A stretch of DNA of 15,241 nt from an uncultured Bacteroidales bacterium (GTDB lineage Bacteria > Bacteroidota > Bacteroidia > Bacteroidales > UBA932), in assembly GCA_946406095.1 (NCBI GenBank), contig CAMJJO010000026.1, forward strand, positions 1 through 15,241, written 5' to 3'. The translations under genes and the position numbers were made by a program. The notes beneath the pieces are model-generated. The model searched no databases, was not told where the DNA came from, and saw only the letters and a program-made list of their open reading frames with translations. Of the stretch, positions 8,401 to 15,241 are shown piece after piece. Every line of letters starts with the position of its first letter. Position 1 is the stretch's first letter.

Positions 8401-8403
8401 TAA
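8370..8403. promoter_or_regulatory. 34-bp imperfect inverted repeat spanning both divergent promoters (possible operator)
   Basis: The outer arms are TTACAAA (8370-8376) and TTTGTAA (8397-8403), the core is AAATATTT (8383-8390), and all share the centre 8386.5. Of 17 base pairs across the axis, 13 match. ROK regulators of the NagC/Mlc type bind AT-rich inverted repeats, so this is a candidate operator for the adjacent ROK protein. The symmetry may partly result from two facing -7 boxes. Confidence 0.4.
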
Positions 8404-8404
8404 A
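8373..8404 (-). promoter_or_regulatory. Candidate promoter for ROK-GH3 operon
   Basis: Read on the minus strand, a perfect TAnnTTTG box (TAGATTTG) covers 8380-8373. A TTTA at 8404-8401 lies 20 bp upstream in the -33 position. Transcription would start near 8366, about 15 nt before the ATG at 8351. Confidence 0.5.
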
Positions 8405-8426
8405 GTTTTTTAAAAAATTTTAAAAA

Positions 8427-9239
8427 ATGAGAGAGAAGAGACTGTCCCTTAGAGCCAAGTTATACTTGAGCCTCTGTTCCATCGCCCTGGTGCTGCTGAT
8501 ATCCAGCATCATCTCCGTTTTGGAATTCAGGCGGATGAGCTCTTATATCTCCGATATGGTCGCAGACAACATCGAGAGCATCAATGCGGCGCAGAAACTG
8601 TATGACGATGCCAACGAATATAATCTCAAACTGCTTTCCGTGATAGGGGACGAATCCTCCACCATACGTCCGGAGTTCGACGAGGTCGCCTTCTCGATGC
8701 GTCTGGACAGTCTCCGCTCTTCGGCCCCCAATACCATTGTCGCGCATCAGGCGGATTCCGTGCAGTATGCCTACTCCGCCTATATGCTGACTTCCCTGGA
8801 GCTGGAGGATGTGCTGCAGTCGGATTTCATCGACACCAGATCCTGGTACTTCGAGCGCCTGCAACCCAGATACAACCGCCTGCGCCACGACATAGATGCG
8901 CTCTCCAACGCTATCTACGATGAACTTGCAGACAATTCGGAGACTTTCCAGGGCGCCTTCTACAGGAGCATCATTCCCGGAATGGTCGCCGTGGCAGTCG
9001 GGTTGCTGCTGGTGCTGATGCTGCTGTTCTTCCTGGAATCCAACTATATCAAGCCTATCTACAGGATGCTTGCTTCGCTCAAGAACTACCGTGTATTCAG
9101 CCGGAATTACGGCTACACCTTTGATGGAGACGACCAACTTAGCGAGCTCAATACCGGGGTCAAGGAACTCACGGAAGAGAACAGGATACTCCGCAAGCGT
9201 ATTTCCGCGATGAAGCTATCTTCTAACAAGGACAACTGA
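8427..9239 (+). CDS. Two-TM sensor-like membrane protein without output domain
   Basis: The 270-residue product has a short basic N terminus, a first membrane helix (about 12-33), a helical extracytoplasmic domain of about 150 residues (34-181), a second membrane helix (about 182-204), a HAMP-like juxtamembrane segment with the Pro in SNYIKPIYRML (205-215), and a charged helical tail (about 236-262) likely to form a coiled coil. This layout matches the sensor half of chemoreceptors and histidine kinases with a four-helix-bundle ligand domain, but no kinase, methyl-accepting or cyclase domain follows. The stop overlaps the trkH start by 1 bp (TGATG), so the two are translationally coupled. A role as an accessory or regulatory subunit of potassium uptake is inferred from that context alone. 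No specific family was recognised. Confidence 0.85.
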   Translation: MREKRLSLRAKLYLSLCSIALVLLISSIISVLEFRRMSSYISDMVADNIESINAAQKLYDDANEYNLKLLSVIGDESSTIRPEFDEVAFSMRLDSLRSSAPNTIVAHQADSVQYAYSAYMLTSLELEDVLQSDFIDTRSWYFERLQPRYNRLRHDIDALSNAIYDELADNSETFQGAFYRSIIPGMVAVAVGLLLVLMLLFFLESNYIKPIYRMLASLKNYRVFSRNYGYTFDGDDQLSELNTGVKELTEENRILRKRISAMKLSSNKDN

Positions 9240-10696
9240 TGAATTGGAAGACAATCAGCAGGAACGTGGGCTACGCGCTGCTCGTCAGCGCGCTGTTTAT
9301 GTTCATATCTCTCCTCATTGCCATTACCGGGGGAGAGGATACTGCCATTGCACCGCTGTCCATCAGTTTCATACTGACTTTCATCTTTGGGTTCTTCCCC
9401 TTCATCTTCGTCCGCAAGACCGCCGCGATCACTATGCGTGAGGGCTATGTCATCATTGTCCTTTCGTGGTTGCTGTCGTTCGTCTTCGGGATGCTGCCCT
9501 ATGTGCTCTGGGGAGGTCCGTTCACGGTCATAAATGCCTGGTTCGAAAGCGTTTCCGGTTTCACGACCACCGGAGCCAGCATACTCGCCGATGTGGAGGC
9601 ATTGCCCAAGGCCCTGCTTTTCTGGAGGGCTTCCACACACTTCATCGGCGGCTTGGGAGTAGTGGTCTTCCTGCTGCTGATCATCCCGTCTTCCAGCCCC
9701 ATGAGGCTGAGGCTGACCAATATGGAGCTTTCCTCGCTTTCGAAAGATTCCTACAACGTCAGGGCGAACCAGACAGTGTATATCTTCTCGTCCGTCTACC
9801 TTGGGATGAACATAGCCGCATTCCTAGCCTACGTGATTGCCGGAATGATGCCGTTCGACGCCATCTGCCATTCGTTCAGCGTCTGTGCAACCGGCGGATT
9901 CAGCAGCCGTAACCTTTCCATACTGTCTTTCCATTCGCTGCCGATTACCCTGGTGACCATGTTCTTCATGTATGTGGCTTCCCTTCACTTCGGGATGCTC
10001 TACGTGACGATAGTCACCCGCTCCCTGAAGCCGCTTAACAACGATGTCTTCAAATTCTTCACGGGCATGCTCGTGGCCGGGTCCATCGTGGTGGCGACCG
10101 TGCTCAAGACCGAGGGAGTCGTGGAGACCTGGCCGAAGGCAATCCTGGATGGCAGTTTCCAGCTGCTCAGCTATACTTCCACCACCGGGTTCGCCATCTG
10201 CGACAACAGCGTATGGCCTCTCTTCCCAGCGGTGCTGATAATGGTGTTCGGCATCCAGTGCGGTATGGCCGGGTCGACTACGGGAGGCATCAAGTCGGAC
10301 CGTATCCTCCTGACGCTCAAGAGCGTGGTGGTGCATCTGCGGCGGTCCGTCAATCCTTCCACGGTAAATGAGGTCCGCTTCAACGGCAAGCCTGTCAGCG
10401 ACAAGGATGTGGAGCCGCACGTGCTTTATGTGGCCATATTCTTCATAGTCTTCGCCGTGTCCACTCTGCTGTGCCTTGCATCCGGTTCAGACAATGCCAA
10501 CGCCATAATGGGCACTCTCTGTTGCCTGGATAACGTGGGCCCTGCAGCCGGCACTTCGATAGGCTCCCTCGGCAATTATGGCGCCGAACCATCTCTGGCC
10601 AAGTTCTTCTACACCCTCGACATGTTCATGGGGCGTGTGGAGATCTATCCTGTGCTTGCAGTCGCATCTTTCCTCTTTGCCCGCCGGAATCGATAG
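9239..10696 (+). CDS. trkH: TrkH/KtrB-family potassium uptake channel subunit
   Basis: The 485-residue product is the ion-translocating inner-membrane subunit of a Trk/Ktr potassium uptake system. It is strongly hydrophobic, with the four membrane-pore-membrane repeats of the family. All four filter segments keep their glycine: SGFTTTGAS (G112), CATGGFSS (G219 or G220), SYTSTTGFA (G317) and DNVGPAAG (G434). The gating-loop motif AGSTTGGIKSDR (344-355) and the late GRVEIYPVL (465-473) are also present. Length is typical of TrkH. These systems normally need a cytoplasmic nucleotide-binding TrkA/KtrA partner; none is encoded in the window. The gene starts in the stop of the sensor-like gene, and its own TAG at 10694-10696 is followed directly by the helicase ATG. 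Confidence 0.96.
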   Translation: MNWKTISRNVGYALLVSALFMFISLLIAITGGEDTAIAPLSISFILTFIFGFFPFIFVRKTAAITMREGYVIIVLSWLLSFVFGMLPYVLWGGPFTVINAWFESVSGFTTTGASILADVEALPKALLFWRASTHFIGGLGVVVFLLLIIPSSSPMRLRLTNMELSSLSKDSYNVRANQTVYIFSSVYLGMNIAAFLAYVIAGMMPFDAICHSFSVCATGGFSSRNLSILSFHSLPITLVTMFFMYVASLHFGMLYVTIVTRSLKPLNNDVFKFFTGMLVAGSIVVATVLKTEGVVETWPKAILDGSFQLLSYTSTTGFAICDNSVWPLFPAVLIMVFGIQCGMAGSTTGGIKSDRILLTLKSVVVHLRRSVNPSTVNEVRFNGKPVSDKDVEPHVLYVAIFFIVFAVSTLLCLASGSDNANAIMGTLCCLDNVGPAAGTSIGSLGNYGAEPSLAKFFYTLDMFMGRVEIYPVLAVASFLFARRNR

Positions 10697-12130
10697 ATGG
10701 ACCGCAGCGATTTTCTCTACAAGGAATTCACCCGACGCTTCAGCTACGGCCTGACATCCTGCCAGGACGCGCTGATGCACAAGATCGCATCTTTCCTGAC
10801 AGGGGACGATGCAGACATCCTGGTCGTGAATGGCTATGCCGGCACGGGCAAGACCACTGCCATCTCGGTGGTGATCGATGCCCTGGAAGAAATGAAACTC
10901 CATACCGTGCTGCTGGCTCCCACCGGGCGGGCCGCCAAGGTCCTTTCCGGAATGGCACACCGCCCCGCCTTTACCATCCACAAGCATATCTACCGACAGA
11001 AATCCGTTGGGGCGGACGGCTTCGGCCAATTCTCGCTCACTCCCAACAAGGCCAGGAACACCCTTTTCGTGGTGGATGAGGTTTCGCTGATCGGAATAGA
11101 GGAGGCCGCACGTCAGTCCAGCACGGCGTTCGGCACGGGAAATCTCCTGGAAGACCTGGTGACATTCGTACGGAACGGGGTGGATTGCAGGCTGATACTG
11201 ATTGGAGATGCCGCCCAGCTGCCCCCGGTGGGCCTGGATGCCAGCCCGGCATTGAGCTCGGATTATATGGACGGTTTCGGCGGGGTGCAGTATGCCGAGC
11301 TGACTTCCGTAGTCCGGCAGGCTCAGGAATCCGGGATTCTCAAGAACGCAACGACGATCAGGGAGATCATCCGCTCTGCCGAGGCGGGGGAGTCCTTCGG
11401 CAAGCTTGAGCTGGACCTGAACGGCTGCGGCGACATCGAGCGCATCTCCGGCGGGGAGCTGATCGATGCAATTGCCTCTGCCTACGGCAAATACGGCGAG
11501 GATGAGACCATCATACTCTGCCGATCCAACAAACGTGCGATACGCTATAATCTGGGCATCCGGGCTCAGGTTCAGTATAAGGAAGACCGCCTGGTGCGCG
11601 GCGACAGGCTGATGATAGTGAAGAACTGCTACCAGTTCGTGGAAGATGTGGAAGGGATGGACTACATCGCAAACGGCGACATGGCACGCCTGATACGCAT
11701 CAAGAACTACGAGGACCGCTATGGGCTGCACTTTGCCGATGCGGTGCTGTCTTTCCCCGATTACGATGACTGGGAAGTGAAGGCAAAGGTCTGTCTGGAC
11801 ACCCTGGAAAGCGAGGCCGCATCGCTCACATATGAGCAGCAGAACCAGCTGTATCTGGGGGTGTCGGAGGATTATGCGCACCTCAAGACTAAAAAGGCCC
11901 GTTACGATGCGGTGCGGGAGGACCCCTATTTCAATGCCCTGCAACTTAAATATGCAGATGCCATAACCTGCCACAAATCCCAGGGAGGCCAGTGGGCCTG
12001 CGTGTTCATCGACTGTCCGTTCTGGCAGGACGAACAGAGCCTGGACGATTTCAAATGGCTGTATACCGCCCTTACCAGGGCTGTGGAAAAAGTATATCTT
12101 GTGAACTTTAACGACCGTTTCTTCGTATGA
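10697..12130 (+). CDS. RecD/Dda-like superfamily 1 DNA helicase
   Basis: The 477-residue product is a predicted ATP-dependent 5'-3' helicase of the SF1B (RecD/Dda) type. Motifs in order are Walker A GYAGTGKTT (46-54), motif Ia APTGRAAKVL (74-83), Walker B VVDE (125-128), motif III GDAAQLPPVG (170-179), motif IV VVRQ (205-208), then a UvrD_C_2-type end with ITCHKSQGGQW (423-433) and motif VI WLYTALTRA (454-462, arginine finger R461). It is shorter than RecD2 and lacks its long N-terminal region, closer to Dda in size. No RecB or RecC gene is adjacent, so it is not a RecBCD subunit by context. It starts immediately after the trkH stop, and its TGA overlaps the peptidase ATG (ATGA). Role in DNA repair or replication is inferred from family only. 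Confidence 0.92.
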   Translation: MDRSDFLYKEFTRRFSYGLTSCQDALMHKIASFLTGDDADILVVNGYAGTGKTTAISVVIDALEEMKLHTVLLAPTGRAAKVLSGMAHRPAFTIHKHIYRQKSVGADGFGQFSLTPNKARNTLFVVDEVSLIGIEEAARQSSTAFGTGNLLEDLVTFVRNGVDCRLILIGDAAQLPPVGLDASPALSSDYMDGFGGVQYAELTSVVRQAQESGILKNATTIREIIRSAEAGESFGKLELDLNGCGDIERISGGELIDAIASAYGKYGEDETIILCRSNKRAIRYNLGIRAQVQYKEDRLVRGDRLMIVKNCYQFVEDVEGMDYIANGDMARLIRIKNYEDRYGLHFADAVLSFPDYDDWEVKAKVCLDTLESEAASLTYEQQNQLYLGVSEDYAHLKTKKARYDAVREDPYFNALQLKYADAITCHKSQGGQWACVFIDCPFWQDEQSLDDFKWLYTALTRAVEKVYLVNFNDRFFV

Positions 12131-13890
12131 AAACACTCATCATAGTCCTGTCTTTGATAATGAATCTGACCTGGGCGCCGGATTCTTCGCGTTTCGCCTT
12201 CACCAAGGACAACGATCTGTATGTCTGCGCCAAGGGCTCTTCCGACACCTTGCGCCTGACCCATGACGGCTCGGACCTGATCCTTAACGGATATGCATCC
12301 TGGGTGTATTACGAAGAGATTTTCGGGCGGGCGTCCCGCTACCGCGCTTTCTGGTGGAGCAAGGATGGCCGGAAGCTCGCCTTCTACCGTTTCGACCAGA
12401 CCGATGTGCCCATGTTCCCCATCTATTCCGCCGTGGGGCAGGATGGCGTCCTTCACAAGACCCGCTATCCGAAGGTGGGGGAGCCGAATCCCAAGGTGAA
12501 GATAGGAATCATCGACATGGACCGTCCTTCCGAGGTTGTCTGGGCCGATTTCGACGAGAATGAAGACCAGTATTTCGGGACTCCGTTCTGGGGGGATGAC
12601 GGCCGGTATCTTTACATTCAGCGTGAACCGAGGGTGCAGCAGCATCTGGATCTTTTCCGGGTGGATGCATCCGATGGCAGCAAGGTCCGCACCTATTCCG
12701 AGGACAGCGAGACCTGGCTGAGCTGGATAGAAGGGATGCTCTTTTCCGACAAGGGCCTTTACATGGTCCGTGATTTCGAGACCGGGTGGGAACAGATTTA
12801 TTATCTTTCTTATGACGGGAAGGAGCTCAAAAGGCTTACCGACGGCAAGAACTGGAGGGTGAAACTGCGCAAGCTGGACAAGAAGACGGGAGACCTCTAT
12901 TTCGTGGCTGAAAGGGATTCCAGGGTGATGTCTTACATGTATAAACTGAGCAGGAAAGGGCGGGTGACCCGTCTTACCCCGGAGGGATATAATGTGGAGA
13001 GCTGCTGGTTCACCAGGGATATGAAAAACGTTTATGCGCGCCTTTCCAATGCCCGTACGATGGTGTTCGAGTGGTCCAGCAGGGCTCCCGGCAGCATCAA
13101 GGAAGAAGAGGATTCGCTGCATTTCGCCCTGCCTCATATCATCAGCATCAAGGCGGAGGATGGCCAGGATATGTATGGCAGGATCACCTATCCCAAGGGC
13201 TTCGATCCTTCGAAGAGGTATCCCGTCCATTTCGAGATTTATGGCGGGCCGAACACGGCCTATGTGTATAACCGCTGGCGCAAGCCGGACCCATGGTTCT
13301 GGGAGAACGGAATCATCAACATTGTGGCCGACTGCCGTGTCGCAGGGCATTCCGGAAGGGTTGGCAGAGACCTGTCTTTCTGCGACCTGACCACCGTGCC
13401 GGTCAAGGACTTCGCCACCTGGGCCGAATGGGCGAAATCCCTTCCGTATGTGGATGGAGACCATATCGGAGTGGAGGGATTCTCTTTCGGGGGAACCATG
13501 ACGTCTATGCTTCTGATGCGCCACCCGGAACTGTTCTGCTGCGGAATCGCCGGCGGGGGAGTGTATGACTGGGAGTTGTACGATTCCCATTACACCGAGC
13601 GTTTCATGCTGACTTCCGATTTGAACCACGATGGTTTCGAACGGTCCAAGGTCCTGAATTACGTGGACGGATTGCAGGATGGGGTTCATCTGAAACTTAC
13701 TCACGGCACGGGAGATGACAATGTGCACTTCCAGAATACCTTGCAGCTGGTTGATGCCCTCCAGGAAGCCGGGAAGCAGTTCGAACTGATGATCTATCCC
13801 GACGGGATGCACGGCTACCGTGGAAAGCAGGGGGAACACTCCCGCGCGGCGGACAGGATTTTCTGGCTCAAGTATCTGAAAAATCAGTAA
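12127..13890 (+). CDS. S9B dipeptidyl peptidase IV-family protein, N-terminally short
   Basis: The 587-residue product belongs to the DPP IV family, which removes N-terminal dipeptides (often X-Pro) from peptides. The C-terminal alpha/beta-hydrolase domain has the triad S453 (GFSFGG), D530 (HGTGDDNVHF) and H562 (DGMHGY), plus YGGP for the oxyanion site and YTERFM. The propeller part keeps WVYYEEIF, where E63/E64 match the double Glu that anchors the substrate amino end. Family members are usually 700 residues or more; about 110-130 residues of the first propeller segment, including the region of human Arg125, are absent. The N terminus starts MKTLIIVLSLI, like the start of a signal peptide, but runs directly into propeller sequence (NLTWAPDSSRFAF) without a cleavage site. 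An in-frame stop at 12109-12111 rules out an upstream extension. The 4-bp overlap couples it to the helicase gene. Confidence 0.9.
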   Translation: MKTLIIVLSLIMNLTWAPDSSRFAFTKDNDLYVCAKGSSDTLRLTHDGSDLILNGYASWVYYEEIFGRASRYRAFWWSKDGRKLAFYRFDQTDVPMFPIYSAVGQDGVLHKTRYPKVGEPNPKVKIGIIDMDRPSEVVWADFDENEDQYFGTPFWGDDGRYLYIQREPRVQQHLDLFRVDASDGSKVRTYSEDSETWLSWIEGMLFSDKGLYMVRDFETGWEQIYYLSYDGKELKRLTDGKNWRVKLRKLDKKTGDLYFVAERDSRVMSYMYKLSRKGRVTRLTPEGYNVESCWFTRDMKNVYARLSNARTMVFEWSSRAPGSIKEEEDSLHFALPHIISIKAEDGQDMYGRITYPKGFDPSKRYPVHFEIYGGPNTAYVYNRWRKPDPWFWENGIINIVADCRVAGHSGRVGRDLSFCDLTTVPVKDFATWAEWAKSLPYVDGDHIGVEGFSFGGTMTSMLLMRHPELFCCGIAGGGVYDWELYDSHYTERFMLTSDLNHDGFERSKVLNYVDGLQDGVHLKLTHGTGDDNVHFQNTLQLVDALQEAGKQFELMIYPDGMHGYRGKQGEHSRAADRIFWLKYLKNQ

Positions 13891-13905
13891 TTATTGCTAT
13901 ATTTG
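13875..13905 (+). promoter_or_regulatory. Candidate promoter for the phospho-sugar mutase gene
   Basis: A perfect TAnnTTTG box, TATATTTG, lies at 13898-13905. A TCTG at 13875-13878 is 19 bp upstream as a -33 candidate, inside the last codons of the peptidase gene. The expected start near 13912 leaves about 14 nt before the ATG at 13926. Confidence 0.5.
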
Positions 13906-13925
13906 AAAGATAAATACCACAGATT

Positions 13926-15241
13926 ATGGCAGACTATATTTCCAGGGCCAATGCCTGGCTCACCGGTGACTTCGATCCCGAAACCAAAGGCAAGATCATA
14001 GAACTCCGCAACAGCGATCCCGCCGCATTCGAAGATGCGTTCTACAAGAACCTCGAATTCGGCACGGGCGGCCTCCGCGGCATTATGGGAGTGGGCACGA
14101 ACCGTATGAACAAATATACGGTGGGTATGGCCACCCAGGGCCTTGCAAACTATATCCTGGCTCATTGCAAGCAGGATGACCTCCGTTTCTGCATATCCTA
14201 CGACAGCCGCAACAACAGCAAGGAATTCGCAAAGATAACCGCCGACGTGATGTCTGCCAACGGAATCGATGTCTTCATCTTCGACAACATCCGTCCTACC
14301 CCCGAGCTCAGCTATGCCATACGCCTGAAGGGCGCGATCGCCGGCGTGATGATCACGGCTTCGCACAATCCGAAAGAGTATAACGGCTACAAGGTATTCT
14401 GGAGCGATGGCGGGCAGATTACATCTCCCGTAGATAAAGACATCGTTGCCGAAGTCAACAAGATCACCGACCCTTCGATGGTGAAGTTTACGGCCGGGGA
14501 GCGCTGCGGCAGCATCGACATCATGGGTGCGGACGTGGATGAACTGTATCTTCGTGACATCCTCTCGCTTGCCATGTCGCCGGAAGCCTGCGCCCGCCAT
14601 TCGGATCTCAAGTTCGTCTATACTCCTCTTCATGGCTGCGGCGTCCGCCTGGTGCCCGAATGCCTCAAGAGGCTGGGATTCAAGAATATAATCCATGTGC
14701 CCGAGCAGGATATCAGCGACGGAGATTTCCCCACGGTGGTTTCTCCCAATCCTGAGGAGCCTGCTGCAATGAAGATGGCGCTCGAGGCGGCCGACCGCGA
14801 AGGAGCCGACGTGGTGATGGCGACCGATCCGGATGCCGACCGCCTTGGCATCGCAGTTCGTGACAACGAAGGCAGGATGGTGCAGTTCAACGGCAATATG
14901 ACGGCCACTCTGCTGACTTATTATATCCTCTCCCGCAGGGCTGAACTCGGCACCCTCGGCAAGGGAAAGTATCTTGTAAAGACCATAGTTACCACCGAAT
15001 CCATCAAGGAACTTGGCGAGAAGTTTGGAGTGCCTTGCTATGACGTGCTCACAGGCTTCAAATATATTGCCGAGGTGGTCAAGCGCAACGAGCCTGACGG
15101 GGAATTCATCTGCGGAGGTGAGGAGAGCTACGGCTTCAACGTGGGCCAGTTCGTGCGCGACAAGGATGCCCAGATGGCCTGCATCATGGTTGCGGAGTGT
15201 GCCGCATGGGCTGCCGACCAGGGGCTCAGCATGTATCAGCT
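13926..15241 (+). CDS. Phospho-sugar mutase (phosphoglucomutase/phosphomannomutase), 3' end outside window
   Basis: The first 438 residues are present; the frame stays open to the window edge. Relatives are about 580 residues, so roughly a quarter is missing. The family interconverts hexose 1- and 6-phosphates in the cytoplasm for glycolysis and cell-surface sugar synthesis. The N terminus has EFGTGGLRGIMGVGTNRMN. The phosphoserine loop is TASHNP with S146, the metal loop is ATDPDADRLG with D301, D303 and D305, and the sugar-binding loop is GGEESYGF with E399 and S401. The product most resembles the Bacteroides phosphoglucomutase type; glucose versus mannose specificity cannot be decided. The gene is 35 bp after the peptidase stop and has its own candidate promoter. 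Confidence 0.95.
   Translation, partial: MADYISRANAWLTGDFDPETKGKIIELRNSDPAAFEDAFYKNLEFGTGGLRGIMGVGTNRMNKYTVGMATQGLANYILAHCKQDDLRFCISYDSRNNSKEFAKITADVMSANGIDVFIFDNIRPTPELSYAIRLKGAIAGVMITASHNPKEYNGYKVFWSDGGQITSPVDKDIVAEVNKITDPSMVKFTAGERCGSIDIMGADVDELYLRDILSLAMSPEACARHSDLKFVYTPLHGCGVRLVPECLKRLGFKNIIHVPEQDISDGDFPTVVSPNPEEPAAMKMALEAADREGADVVMATDPDADRLGIAVRDNEGRMVQFNGNMTATLLTYYILSRRAELGTLGKGKYLVKTIVTTESIKELGEKFGVPCYDVLTGFKYIAEVVKRNEPDGEFICGGEESYGFNVGQFVRDKDAQMACIMVAECAAWAADQGLSMYQ

Noticed and set aside
10487..12136. 549-residue open frame antisense to the helicase gene
   Set aside because: It is a shadow of the helicase codon bias, with low-complexity composition and no motif.
11926..13839. 637-residue open frame antisense to the peptidase gene
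   Set aside because: It lies wholly opposite genes with clear family motifs and its translation shows no recognisable domain. Codon bias in the real genes leaves few antisense stops.

Overview
The window looks like chromosomal DNA from a moderately GC-rich member of the Bacteroidales (Bacteroidota). The evidence is a type III glutamine synthetase of the Bacteroides kind, a BspA-like leucine-rich-repeat surface protein, a DPP IV-type S9 peptidase, a Bacteroides-type phospho-sugar mutase, and AT-rich leaders carrying the Bacteroidota -7 box (TAnnTTTG) rather than Shine-Dalgarno sites. Family or genus cannot be settled from the sequence alone. No RNA gene, insertion sequence, CRISPR array or phage gene was seen, and coding density is very high: the longest intergenic gap is 75 bp.

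Layout. (1) 1-1769, plus: the 3' part of a surface protein with two Cys-bearing ~120-residue repeats and degenerate BspA-like repeats. (2) 1843-4925, plus: a YicC-type RNase and type III glutamine synthetase (glnN), 2 bp apart, behind a candidate promoter. (3) 8351-4915, minus: a ROK-family sugar-responsive regulator, translationally coupled (ATGA) to a secreted GH3 glycosidase. The GH3 3' end overlaps the glnN 3' end by 11 bp, tail to tail. (4) 8427-13890, plus: four genes joined by 1-bp overlap, 0-bp and 4-bp overlap junctions. They encode a membrane sensor-like protein with no output domain, a TrkH/KtrB potassium channel subunit, a RecD/Dda-like SF1 helicase, and an N-terminally short DPP IV-family peptidase. 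(5) 13926-end, plus: a phospho-sugar mutase cut by the window edge, with its own candidate promoter at the end of the peptidase gene.

How the parts work together. The ROK regulator and the GH3 enzyme form a small sugar-response unit without a transporter. The 75-bp gap at 8352-8426 carries two overlapping divergent promoters inside a 34-bp imperfect inverted repeat, so the ROK protein could control its own operon and the potassium-uptake operon opposite. The sensor-like protein probably assists or regulates TrkH, judging only from the stop-start coupling. The helicase and the peptidase have no obvious functional link to potassium uptake.

Most of the window is ordinary metabolism and housekeeping, and no clear new defence or mobile system was found. 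The points most worth following are the sensor-TrkH pair, the symmetric divergent control region, and the shortened DPP IV, which keeps its catalytic triad and double Glu but lacks the first propeller segment.
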